Shown: positions 27,381-35,788 of the stretch, in pieces
Layout of the letters: every line of letters begins with the position of its first letter
How positions within the stretch are numbered: position 1 is the first letter of the stretch
Assembly (NCBI RefSeq): GCF_009848685.1
Contig: NZ_WXTX01000001.1
Location: forward strand, 434,001-498,000
Direction: 5' to 3'
Length of the DNA: 64,000 bases
DNA from: Andreprevotia sp. IGB-42
Lineage (GTDB): Bacteria; Pseudomonadota; Gammaproteobacteria; Burkholderiales; Chitinibacteraceae
The notes under the pieces: generated by a model
The model's input: only the letters and a program-made list of their open reading frames with translations
Told to the model about the DNA's origin: nothing
The model's database searches: none
Program-made: the position numbers and the translations under genes

Positions 27381-29483
27381 ATGGAACGCCTGAAAGTACT
27401 GATTCTGGAAGACGTGCCCACCGATGCCGAGCTGGTGCTGGCCGAGCTGAAAAACGGCGGCATCGATGCGGACATACGCCGCAGCGTCAGCCGTGACAGC
27501 TTTGCCGCCGCGCTCGACAGCTTCATGCCGGACATCATCCTGGCCGATTACTACCTGCCCGGTTTCGACGGACTGACCGCGTTGGCTTTGCGCAACGAGC
27601 GCCAGCCGGATACGCCATTCATTTTCGTGACCGGCTCGCTGGGGGAAGAGCGTGCCATCGAAACACTGCGTGCCGGTGCCACCGATTACATCATCAAGGA
27701 CCGCATGACGCGGCTGCCGGCCGCCATCGTGCGTGCGCGGGAAGAACGCCGGCAAAAGCGCGAACGTGCGCGCATCGCCGGCGAACTGGAAGCCGAACGC
27801 CAACTGGTAACCGCCATCCTCAATACCACCAAGGCACTGGTGACCGTGCTGGACCAGGATGGCCACATCCTGCACCTGAACCCGGCGGCGGAACACGCGC
27901 TGGGCCAGTCGCGCGAGGCCATTCTCGGCTCGCTGTTCTGGGAAACACTGCAGAACCCCGATGCCATCGAGCTGGCGCGCTGGCATATCCGCCTGGCGCT
28001 GGAATGGAACAGCCCGCTGCCGATCCGCGCATGGCGGGTATCCACCGGGCAGGGCCGCACCATCCTGTGGTCTACCGGGCGGCTGACCACTGCCACGCAG
28101 GGCAATGAACAACTGATCCTGTGCGGTATCGACATTACCGACCAGGAAGAAGCCGAAGAGAAAATCTATTTCCTCGGCCATTTCGATACGGTAACCGGCC
28201 TTGCCAACCGCAAGCTGTTCATCCAGCAGCTGGAAGAACAATGCATCCTGCAGCGCCAGCGCGAAACCGGCATGCTGGTGGTGATGATGATCGGCATTGC
28301 CCGCATCCAGGAAATACGCGATGGCTATGGCGAAGCGCTGATCAACCAGTTGCTGGCGGAAATCGTGCAGCGGCTGCGGCCATGGCCTGCCAAGCCCGAA
28401 TTGCTGGCGCGCGTGGCCGACAACACGTTTGCGATTGCCTTCAACCTGGGCGACGATGCCGAGCTATCCGCGCTGGCGCCATATATCCTCGAGCAATTGC
28501 GCCAGCCCATCGAGCTGGAGGAGCGCCACTGGAGCTTTCCCACTTACGCGGGCACCGCCATCTACCCGCGCGATGCGCAGGAGCCGGCATTGCTGTTGCA
28601 GGCCGCCGAGGCCGCGCTGCACTGTGCCGAAGCCAATACCGATGTGCCGCACGGGTATGCGTTCTATACACCATTGCTCTCCGATGAAGCGCGCGAGCGC
28701 CTGCAACTGGAAAGCGAGCTGCGCGAATCGCTGACCCGCGATGACCAGTTGGTGCTGCACTACCAGCCGCAGATCAGCGTGGCCGAGCAAACACTGGTAG
28801 GGCTGGAATCACTGGTGCGCTGGAACCACCCGCGCTTCGGCCTGCTGCAACCTGCGCGTTTCATCACGCTGGCCGAAGTGTGCGGCCTGATGCCGCAGCT
28901 GGGCCGCTGGGTATTGCGCCAATCCTGCCGGCAGATCCATGACTGGCAAGAGGCAGGCTTCACCCCGCCCACGGTGGCCGTCAACCTGTCTGCCAGCCAG
29001 TTTTCGGATGCCGCGCTGCTGCAGGACATCACCGATGCGCTGAACGAATTCGGCGTGCGACCGGCGCAACTGGAAGTGGAACTGACCGAATCGGCCAGCA
29101 TGCGCGACCCGCATACCTCGATTGCCATCATGACGCAGCTCAAGAACATGGGACTGAGCGTATCGATCGACGACTTCGGCACCGGTTACTCCAACCTGGC
29201 GTACCTGAAGCGTTTTCCGGTGGACCGGCTGAAGCTGGATCAGACCTTCGTGCGCGAAATCACCACCGATGCCAATGATCTCGCCATCTCCCGAGCAGTG
29301 ATCGCCATGGCGCACCAGTTGCACCTGGAAGTGGTGGCAGAAGGGGTGGAGCGCGCGGAACAGCTGGCGCTGCTGGCCGATGCCGGCTGCGATACCGTAC
29401 AGGGCTATTACTTCAGCCGCCCGGTAGCGGCCGAGCATTGCATGGCGCTGTTCCTGAAGGAGCAGTTTTCCGGCACCGCCTGA
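27381..29483 (+). CDS. REC-PAS-GGDEF(degenerate)-EAL c-di-GMP phosphodiesterase
   Basis: A 700-residue cytosolic protein. The receiver domain has acceptor Asp56 in IILADYYLPGFDG; PAS lies at about 140-250; the GGDEF domain (about 265-425) has its active-site motif replaced by RVADNTF, so cyclase activity is unlikely. The EAL domain (about 445-690) keeps its key residues: ESLVRW, NLSASQF, ELTES, DDFGTGYSNL, KLDQTF, VAEGVE and QGYYF. A working c-di-GMP phosphodiesterase controlled by phosphorylation is expected. The ATG at 27381 is chosen after GGGG; ATGs at 27354 and 27369 are alternatives. Divergence from the Wsp-like operon suggests that it is that pathway's output. Confidence 0.88.
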   Translation: MERLKVLILEDVPTDAELVLAELKNGGIDADIRRSVSRDSFAAALDSFMPDIILADYYLPGFDGLTALALRNERQPDTPFIFVTGSLGEERAIETLRAGATDYIIKDRMTRLPAAIVRAREERRQKRERARIAGELEAERQLVTAILNTTKALVTVLDQDGHILHLNPAAEHALGQSREAILGSLFWETLQNPDAIELARWHIRLALEWNSPLPIRAWRVSTGQGRTILWSTGRLTTATQGNEQLILCGIDITDQEEAEEKIYFLGHFDTVTGLANRKLFIQQLEEQCILQRQRETGMLVVMMIGIARIQEIRDGYGEALINQLLAEIVQRLRPWPAKPELLARVADNTFAIAFNLGDDAELSALAPYILEQLRQPIELEERHWSFPTYAGTAIYPRDAQEPALLLQAAEAALHCAEANTDVPHGYAFYTPLLSDEARERLQLESELRESLTRDDQLVLHYQPQISVAEQTLVGLESLVRWNHPRFGLLQPARFITLAEVCGLMPQLGRWVLRQSCRQIHDWQEAGFTPPTVAVNLSASQFSDAALLQDITDALNEFGVRPAQLEVELTESASMRDPHTSIAIMTQLKNMGLSVSIDDFGTGYSNLAYLKRFPVDRLKLDQTFVREITTDANDLAISRAVIAMAHQLHLEVVAEGVERAEQLALLADAGCDTVQGYYFSRPVAAEHCMALFLKEQFSGTA

Positions 29484-29653
29484 AGCCGCCTGCGCCCGCT
29501 GTGCCACAATGCCATTGCCCAACCTTGGCCCGATGCAATGAGCGCCGCCGACTGCGGATATGCGCTGCATGCCGGCATGATGCCGCATGCGCGCTGTTTT
29601 GCCCGCGCCGGGTTGCCGGCATGGCCGACCATTACCTGTAGCGCCCCATCCCG

Positions 29654-30145
29654 ATGATCGATACCGCCATCCATACCCAGCCTGCCATTTGCGCTGCACA
29701 TCCGGAAGATGCTGCCGAAATACTCGCGCTGCAGAAACTGGCCTATCAATCCGAGGCAACGCTGTACAACGACTGGACCCTGCCGCCGCTGGTGCAGACG
29801 CTGCCGGAACTGCAGGCCGAGTTTGCCACCGCCACGGTGCTGAAAACACAGCTGGGCGACCAGATCGTCGGTGCGGTCAGGGCCGTTGCCAGAGATGAAG
29901 ACGGGCAGACCGTTTGTGCAATCGGCCGGCTGATCGTGCACCCGGATTATCAGCGGCGCGGCATCGGCTCTGCGCTGCTGCACAGCATCGAAGCGTGCTT
30001 TCCAGGCGCTGCACGCCATGTGCTGTTCACCGGCAGCAAGAGTACCGCCAATATCCGCCTGTACCAGCATCATGGCTACCGGATCAGCCACACGCAGCGA
30101 CTGTCTGCAGCGGTAGAGCTGGTTTTTCTCGAAAAACAGCGTTGA
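29654..30145 (+). CDS. GNAT-family N-acetyltransferase
   Basis: A 163-residue acetyltransferase. The acetyl-CoA-binding motif A is clear (IGRLIVHPDYQRRGIGSALL), followed by the motif B-like NIRLYQHHGYR. The acceptor cannot be predicted. The 170-base gap upstream shows no gene and no obvious promoter, and no good ribosome site precedes the ATG. Confidence 0.8.
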   Translation: MIDTAIHTQPAICAAHPEDAAEILALQKLAYQSEATLYNDWTLPPLVQTLPELQAEFATATVLKTQLGDQIVGAVRAVARDEDGQTVCAIGRLIVHPDYQRRGIGSALLHSIEACFPGAARHVLFTGSKSTANIRLYQHHGYRISHTQRLSAAVELVFLEKQR

Positions 30146-30222
30146 GCACCATGGCCTGCGGCAGCCCATCCGCGATGGAGCGTGCCCCGGTTTTTCGGGC
30201 AGCTCATTCATCAGTCCCTCGC

Positions 30223-30266
30223 AAAAAAACCCGGGCTGCCGGCATGTGGCCCGGAAGTCCGGGTTT
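30223..30266 (-). terminator. Intrinsic terminator of the VIT/VWA gene
   Basis: On the minus strand, stem arms AAACCCGG and CCGGGTTT are followed by a run of seven Ts. The hairpin sits just after the stop at 30289 and also faces the convergent acetyltransferase gene. Confidence 0.8.
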
Positions 30267-30288
30267 GGTTAGCGCATGAGACGCCAGG

Positions 30289-33258
30289 CTATTTCTTCAC
30301 CGGCTTGGCATTGCCATTGCCCAGCACTTCAAACTCGCCGACAAACACGGTTTCACTGCGGTCCTTGAGCCTGAGCGTAACGATCTGCTCGCGCGCGTTC
30401 TTGCCGCCAAATCCGGTGGCCAGTTTCACCTGCAGTGTGGTCGCACCCGCCACGGTTTGCTGCCGGTTGCCGTAGAAATTGACCTCTACCTTGTACTTTC
30501 CCGGCTTGGCATGGCGTAGCGAGAACTCCTCCGGCCCGTAGCCGCCGGTAAAGTCGCGTGACATGCGGCCGCCCTGATAGGTAAAGCGGTGGCCGTAGTA
30601 GCAACGCTCGCCGTTCGGGTCGGTCACCCACAGATCCATATCGCTGTTGTCCGCATCCCAGGTCAGGATCACGCGCAGGTCCAGCGGCAGGTTTTTCAGC
30701 AGGCGCGGATCTACGCTGCGGGTATCGAGCATTGTTCTGGCGTTGGCAACGATGGCATTGAGTTCTGCCACCGCAATCAGCTCGATTTCGGCAAAGCGGC
30801 CATCCCACGGGCGCACGATCACCTCATTCAGCTGCTCGACTGCATCCTGCTCGCGCCCTACCGCCGCATAGGCGAGACCCAGATCGCGGAACGATTGCGG
30901 TTCTTCCTCGGCCATATCACGCACCTGCTCGAAAATGGGAACCGCCAGCTCCGGTGCCTTGGTCTGCAGCAGCCGGTAGGCAAGGATGCGCAGGATGTGG
31001 CGGTTTTCCAGATCCATTTCCGCCAGGTTGGAGAGCACGCGCAGCGCCAGATCACGCTGGTTCTGCTCGAACAGCAGATCGGCCACGTCGAGGTAGAACG
31101 CGCTGCTGTTGGCGTAGCCGGGTTTTTCATCCAGGTAGATTGCGTACAGTGCTGCCGGCTTGGCATTGCGCAAGCGCGAGATATACGGTGCATCCGGCGT
31201 CCAGCGCTTGAGCGCGATGCTGATGGCAGGGGCAGCGGCATCAGCCTTGTCGGCCATATCGGCAACGACCTCTGCCCTGGCTTTGCGGGCCATGGCAGGT
31301 GCCGCAGCCATCGGCGTTGCCGGGAAGACTCTACCTTCCATGTTTGCTTCGCTTTTCTGGAAATCCAGTGATGCCGATTCCTCAAAACGCCCACTCTTGG
31401 CTGCGGGTGCCGGCTTGGGTGTCGGTATGGCACCCTTGGGGTAATCACGCTGCCACCACGCCACTTTCTGCTCGAACTCCCGTACCACATCTTCCACATG
31501 TTTGCGGCGGGTTTGCGCCTGCATGGTGCCTTGCTCAGCCTTGAGCTTGAGATAAGCCGCGCGCTCGCTGGCAGGCGGCTCGATCTCGTAACGCACGTAG
31601 TCGGCGATGGTTTCCAGCACGATCAGCGAGGTTTCCCGCGTGGGCAAGCCAAAGCGCTGGCCCAGCCGGCGGATTTCGCCACGATAGCGTTGTGGCTCTG
31701 CTTCCAGCGTGGCGATACGGTACTGCGCCCACTGCGCGGCTGCCGCCGGGTGCGGATTGCTGCCCGTGCGCAGTGGCAGCCTGATTTCACTGCGCTGGCC
31801 ACCCTGCTCCAGCGTGATACGCAAGGTGTCTTCCGCGGCGCCCAATACGCCAGCGATGCGCAGCATGCCGTCATCGGCATACGGTGATTGGGCCACCAGT
31901 TGGCTGGCACTGTCTGCAGCCAGCCCGGCGATATGCGGCGCTTCTTCCAGCAATTGCCGTGCGGCCTGTGCCACGCCGGCCTGATCATCCAATGTGATCA
32001 ACCGGCCGCGATTGCGCGCTGCCAGCGCGGCAAGGCGCACGCTGTCTGCGGCGCTGGCGCTGTTGATGCTGTACAGCCGCTGGCCGGGCGCCAGATCGGG
32101 CACATCATCACTGCCATAGTTGCCCACACCGTCGGAGAACAGCAGGTATTCGCCCACATCCGCCTGCGGCTGCCAGCCGCCCAGCGCGGTTGCGCCATCG
32201 TACTGCGTACCCTGCAGCGCCTGCCGCAGCGCGCTCCAGTCGCCACCGGCGATCTTGTAGCTTTGCACTGCTTCGGCCCGATCACGCAGGCGGACCAGCC
32301 TGACTTCGCCATTGCCCATGGCCTTGAAATAGCGATCGAGCAGGGCCAATTCGGCCGGTAGCGCGCGGTTGGCACCTGAGCCCGAGCTATCCCACAACAG
32401 GCCGATGGTCTTGGGCAGCACGCGCGGTTTGCTGGCGGCTTTCAGTGGTACTTCGGCCACGAAAAAGCGCTCGCTATCGAATGCCTGCGTATACACCTGC
32501 GGCCTGGCCGTGGCCGGCCAGCTCAGCTGCAGCTGGCCCTGCGGCGCGAAGCTGGCTTTATCGAAACGGGCACTATAGCCATCGCCATCACGCACGAATT
32601 TCAGCGGCAACAAGCTACCTTGCAGTTGCGGCGCAACGCTGCTGCCAGCAACGTCCACCTGCAGTTTGAAAGCGGCAACCGACTTGAAGAAGTCCAGCGG
32701 CAGCCGGTACAGCAGCTGGCCGTTGCGGGTGGCCAGTGCCTCGTTCACGGTGATCTGCACGGTGCGCCGGCCGTAGGCCGGTACCGGATACACGCGCAGC
32801 TTGAACTGGTTGCCGACGGTTTTTTCCAGCAGGCCAGGGTCGACCCGGCGGCGCTCGATTTCATCAAATACCTGCCGCCCCTTGGCTTTTTCCACCGGCA
32901 CTGCCGGGCGCATGGTGCCGTTGATATCCAGCGCAAAACCGCTGATCTGCTGCTGCGGCAGCAGGGGAAACTGCAGCTCGCCTTCCAGCTGGCGCGAGTT
33001 GGGGTTGTAGAACACCATGTCCAGCGTGGTGGTGGCCTGCGTACCGGCAACAGCCACCTTGACGGCCAGCGATTCGAGCTGGATGGGCGTTTCGCTGCCT
33101 ATGGTGCGCAGCACGGTCTGGCGGATTTCGCTGATCAGCACCGGTGTGGGTGCGGGCCTCCGCACAGGCGTCAGCGCCCACGCCAGGTTGGAACACAGCA
33201 ACGCAAACAGGATAATCAGTACAGCCCGGAATGGGCGATGGAACAGGTGGGGTAGCAT
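30289..33258 (-). CDS. Secreted VIT-VWA domain protein with TPRs and DUF2135 tail
   Basis: A 989-residue exported protein. A signal peptide ends near LAWA. A VIT domain follows (about 40-180; the GFALDINGTMRPAVPVEKAK segment is typical). The VWA domain (about 280-460) has a MIDAS motif DSSGS in LLWDSSGSGAN. A Pro-rich spacer, TPR-like helices (about 690-830) and a DUF2135-like beta domain (WDADNSDMDLWVTDPNGE) close it. The ribosome site GGAG lies five bases before the ATG. It follows the ECF sigma and membrane-protein genes in the same direction and is probably an effector of that envelope-stress module; the molecular role is unknown. Confidence 0.85.
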   Translation of the reverse strand: MLPHLFHRPFRAVLIILFALLCSNLAWALTPVRRPAPTPVLISEIRQTVLRTIGSETPIQLESLAVKVAVAGTQATTTLDMVFYNPNSRQLEGELQFPLLPQQQISGFALDINGTMRPAVPVEKAKGRQVFDEIERRRVDPGLLEKTVGNQFKLRVYPVPAYGRRTVQITVNEALATRNGQLLYRLPLDFFKSVAAFKLQVDVAGSSVAPQLQGSLLPLKFVRDGDGYSARFDKASFAPQGQLQLSWPATARPQVYTQAFDSERFFVAEVPLKAASKPRVLPKTIGLLWDSSGSGANRALPAELALLDRYFKAMGNGEVRLVRLRDRAEAVQSYKIAGGDWSALRQALQGTQYDGATALGGWQPQADVGEYLLFSDGVGNYGSDDVPDLAPGQRLYSINSASAADSVRLAALAARNRGRLITLDDQAGVAQAARQLLEEAPHIAGLAADSASQLVAQSPYADDGMLRIAGVLGAAEDTLRITLEQGGQRSEIRLPLRTGSNPHPAAAAQWAQYRIATLEAEPQRYRGEIRRLGQRFGLPTRETSLIVLETIADYVRYEIEPPASERAAYLKLKAEQGTMQAQTRRKHVEDVVREFEQKVAWWQRDYPKGAIPTPKPAPAAKSGRFEESASLDFQKSEANMEGRVFPATPMAAAPAMARKARAEVVADMADKADAAAPAISIALKRWTPDAPYISRLRNAKPAALYAIYLDEKPGYANSSAFYLDVADLLFEQNQRDLALRVLSNLAEMDLENRHILRILAYRLLQTKAPELAVPIFEQVRDMAEEEPQSFRDLGLAYAAVGREQDAVEQLNEVIVRPWDGRFAEIELIAVAELNAIVANARTMLDTRSVDPRLLKNLPLDLRVILTWDADNSDMDLWVTDPNGERCYYGHRFTYQGGRMSRDFTGGYGPEEFSLRHAKPGKYKVEVNFYGNRQQTVAGATTLQVKLATGFGGKNAREQIVTLRLKDRSETVFVGEFEVLGNGNAKPVKK

Positions 33259-33315
33259 GGCAGCTCCAGCGGGTTGATGCGTATAGCATTCAACGCGGGG
33301 CTGCTGCGGGCGGGG

Positions 33316-33330
33316 TTAAGCCGCGCTTAA
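33316..33330. promoter_or_regulatory. Perfect palindrome upstream of the VIT/VWA gene
   Basis: TTAAGC-CGC-GCTTAA is a perfect 15-base inverted repeat about 58 bases before the VIT/VWA start. It is a candidate operator. Confidence 0.45.
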
Positions 33331-33396
33331 AATAAATCCTGGCGCCTGCGGACAACCTTGCAGGTATGTAGCAATGCGGCGTGCCACAGGCATCAA

Positions 33397-33425
33397 GCCA
33401 GCAAACAGCGTTCGCTGTGGCTGGC
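33397..33425 (-). terminator. Hairpin after the membrane anti-sigma-like gene
   Basis: Stem GCCAGC-AA-ACAGCG / CGCTGT-G-GCTGGC with a TT loop makes 12 base pairs with a small internal bulge, directly after the stop at 33433. There is no T-run, so partial attenuation or mRNA protection is more likely than full termination. Confidence 0.5.
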
Positions 33426-33432
33426 GGCTGGA

Positions 33433-34653
33433 TCAGGGGGCGAGTGCATCCAGCCGCTGGCGCAGCGCATCCTCCACCGGGTAATCCGGGTAGGCTTTGC
33501 GGAAGCGTCGCCATTCCATGCCTGCCTGGCGCTTGCTGGCGGTTTTTTCCAGTACCAAGATCTGCGCCAGCCAGTCTGCCGCCTGCGTGACTGGCGCGGC
33601 AACACCAGCTTCGGCTTGCGGTGCCGACGCTATGGCCCTAGTGACGGGAGCGACCCTTGCGGCGGCAGGCGCAGCCGGTACTGGTGCAGCGGCAACGGCA
33701 GGTTCATGGGCATAAAAGTCCAGCTGGCTATTCGCGGCCTTGTCCTCATGCTGTGCCTGCCCGCCTGGCTTGGCGGGGCTCGCTTTTCGCAACTTGGCTG
33801 CATCAGGCTCCACTGCGGCCAGTTGCCCGATCTGATCGGATTTGGCGAATGCGCTATCGGCCGCTGCTTGCGCCGGCGTAACCGATGCAACGGCAATGCG
33901 CTCCTCCACCGCTGTGGCAGCGGATTCCTTGCGCGCCATGCCGCTCACCGTTGCAGGCGCCGGGTTTGCCTGGTTCAATGCCAATTGCTGCCTGCCTGAC
34001 CTGGCTGCGGCCAGATCCGCCCCACCTTTGGCACGAGCGGTACTTGTGGCCGCTTCTGCTCCACCCTGCCCCGATTTTGCCTTGGCGCTTTGTTCGGCCT
34101 GCAGGGCTGCGCGTTTGTCTGCCTGTTCGGCTTTGGCTGCGGGCACAGCAGCCGTTTCAGCAGGTGGCTCGAGCTGGGCAATCACTACCGGTGGTGCGGC
34201 TGCGATTGCAGCCGGGCTTTGCGCAAGCGCTGCCGCTGCCGCTGCCGGCGCCTCATCACGCAAGTGCAGCAGTTGCAGCGATACCGCAGCCACCAGCACC
34301 ACGCTGGCCGCCAGCGCCAACGGCACCTGCCAGCGCGGGCGATGGCGTATCGGCTCAGCAGGTGTGGCGTCATCCGCAGGCATTGCAGCCTGCTCGTGGA
34401 TTTCATCGTTGGCCGCACCGGGCAAGGCATCGTTGGCGGCAAGGCGCACTGGCGCGGCGGCAGCCTGTCCGGCACCGCCGGGCTTGCCAGCATCGGGGCC
34501 TTGCGCAAGCAGCAATGCAGCCTGTGCGAGAATGGCCTGATCCAGCTCGGCAGAAGGCGCTGGCTGCGGCAGGCCGCGCAGCATGGCGGACAAATCGTCG
34601 TCGCCGGCAAGGAAAGCGTTCAGGTCGTGGTCATCATCAGTGGGCTGGCTCAT
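33433..34653 (-). CDS. Single-pass membrane protein, putative anti-sigma factor
   Basis: A 406-residue Ala-rich protein. An acidic N-terminal cytosolic part (about 105 residues) precedes one membrane segment, VPLALAASVVLVAAVSLQLL. A long low-complexity Ala/Pro/Lys periplasmic part follows and ends in the ordered EWRRFRKAYPDYPVEDALRQ. No zinc-binding anti-sigma motif is visible. The four-base overlap with the ECF sigma gene and its topology suggest that it is the cognate anti-sigma factor. This is inference, as the family was not recognised. Confidence 0.65.
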   Translation of the reverse strand: MSQPTDDDHDLNAFLAGDDDLSAMLRGLPQPAPSAELDQAILAQAALLLAQGPDAGKPGGAGQAAAAPVRLAANDALPGAANDEIHEQAAMPADDATPAEPIRHRPRWQVPLALAASVVLVAAVSLQLLHLRDEAPAAAAAALAQSPAAIAAAPPVVIAQLEPPAETAAVPAAKAEQADKRAALQAEQSAKAKSGQGGAEAATSTARAKGGADLAAARSGRQQLALNQANPAPATVSGMARKESAATAVEERIAVASVTPAQAAADSAFAKSDQIGQLAAVEPDAAKLRKASPAKPGGQAQHEDKAANSQLDFYAHEPAVAAAPVPAAPAAARVAPVTRAIASAPQAEAGVAAPVTQAADWLAQILVLEKTASKRQAGMEWRRFRKAYPDYPVEDALRQRLDALAP

Positions 34654-35246
34654 GCCTGTTCCCCTTCTGCATCTTGCGCCAGCGTGGCGCGCAACTTCTG
34701 CATCGCATAGCGCAACCGGCTTTTGACAGTTTCTGCCGCAGCCCCCGTCAGTACAGCGATCTCGTCCAGGCTCATGCCGTTGAACTGTTGCAGCACCAGT
34801 GCCTCCCGCTGTTCGGCCGGCAGACTGCGTATGGCCGCCTGCAGGCGCTGCGCACGCTGTTTTTCAGCCAGCGCGGCCTCTGGCGTGGGTTGATCGTTGG
34901 CGGCAGCCAGCCGGTCCAGCGCTGCGTGTGGCGCAACATCGTGCGCGCCAGCCAGATCGCTTTCCAGCAGCGGCTGGTGCTGGCGCAGCAAATCGATCAG
35001 CCGGTTGCGGGCAATCTGGTACAGATAGGTACGGAAACCCGCCTGCGGCTGATAGCGCCCGGCGGCCTTGTGCAGGCTGGCCCAGCTATCCTGTGCAATC
35101 TCGTCCGCCCAATCCACCCGTGGTGCCTGCCAGGCAATGAAGCGGTACAAGCCCTGACTGTGCCGGCGATACAGCTCGCCAAACGCGGCGATATCGCCAG
35201 TCTGGTAGCGTTGCATCAGGGTCTCGTCGGTCAGGTCGGCCAGCAT
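34650..35246 (-). CDS. ECF-type RNA polymerase sigma factor
   Basis: A 198-residue sigma-70-family protein if it starts at the ATG at 35246 (MLADLTDETLMQRYQTGD, the usual ECF beginning); an upstream ATG at 35318 adds 24 residues of unlike composition. Region 2 is visible as FGELYRRHSQGLYRFI and RTYLYQIARNRLIDLLR. Region 4 is LPAEQREALVLQQFNGMSLD followed by TVKSRLRYAMQKL. Neither start has a good ribosome site. It is probably self-regulated together with the two downstream genes. Confidence 0.85.
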   Translation of the reverse strand: MLADLTDETLMQRYQTGDIAAFGELYRRHSQGLYRFIAWQAPRVDWADEIAQDSWASLHKAAGRYQPQAGFRTYLYQIARNRLIDLLRQHQPLLESDLAGAHDVAPHAALDRLAAANDQPTPEAALAEKQRAQRLQAAIRSLPAEQREALVLQQFNGMSLDEIAVLTGAAAETVKSRLRYAMQKLRATLAQDAEGEQA

Positions 35247-35373
35247 GCCGGGCAGTCTAGCTGGCTTTGCACCGTTGTGCTGTGGTGGCTGCACGGCACC
35301 GTGTTGCAGATAGGGCATGAATCAGCATCGGCTGCGGGTGAATACATTGAACGGCCGACGCGGCAGAATGGGG

Positions 35374-35405
35374 TTGGTAACCGGAAAGTCATTGCCGGTT
35401 ACCAA
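35374..35405 (+). promoter_or_regulatory. Perfect 11-bp hairpin abutting a strong ribosome-binding site
   Basis: TTGGTAACCGG and CCGGTTACCAA form a perfect stem around a 10-base loop. The last two bases of the 3' arm are the first two of the AAGGAGG ribosome site (35404-35410). The structure could be an mRNA switch controlling access to the next gene's start, or a protein-binding palindrome. Confidence 0.6.
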
Positions 35406-35415
35406 GGAGGTGGAT

Positions 35416-35718
35416 GTGTTGAAGACCGATGAGGTAGTCAAACCAGATGCAAAATCATCTGCACCTGTCCGGAAATGGCGGCTGGTGCCAGGCAGCATCG
35501 GCGCTCTGATCTCACTTACCGGCATTGTGCTGGAGCGATTTGCATTTACTTTCAAGCACGAAGCGTTTGCACTGGGATTGTGTGCCATCGGATCCATGCT
35601 GTGTTCCTCCTGCCTGAAACAAGAGGAACCGCGAACGGATCATCGGCAGAAGAAACGCCAGCCACTATGGGCAAATCTCGGCACCAATCGTCACCGGATC
35701 AATAGCAATCCGGCATGA
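35416..35718 (+). CDS. Small predicted membrane protein, unknown function
   Basis: About 100 residues, starting at GTG 35416 or TTG 35419 behind a near-perfect AAGGAGG; an ATG-led frame from 35317 has no such site. After a hydrophilic N-terminus there are two hydrophobic stretches, PGSIGALISLTGIVLE and FALGLCAIGSMLCSSC, the latter ending in a Cys pair. The tail is basic. No family was recognised. The sequence is less GC-rich than its neighbours and the gene precedes an unusual HAD phosphatase gene, so the pair may have been acquired together. Confidence 0.6.
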   Translation: MLKTDEVVKPDAKSSAPVRKWRLVPGSIGALISLTGIVLERFAFTFKHEAFALGLCAIGSMLCSSCLKQEEPRTDHRQKKRQPLWANLGTNRHRINSNPA

Positions 35719-35788
35719 CAGCTCATCCTGTGTTATGTCATCGTTCTCATCAAAAACCAGCGATTGAACAAGGACGCCAGACCGTGCC

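Noticed and set aside
30185-30202. Terminator for the acetyltransferase gene at the GCCC-GGTTTTT-GGGC stretch
   Set aside because: The T-run is inside the loop, not after the stem, and the stem is only five bases.
35317-35415. ATG-led extension of the small membrane protein gene
   Set aside because: It has no ribosome site, runs through the hairpin, and overlaps the possible longer sigma-factor start. The GTG/TTG at 35416-35419 sits behind AAGGAGG.
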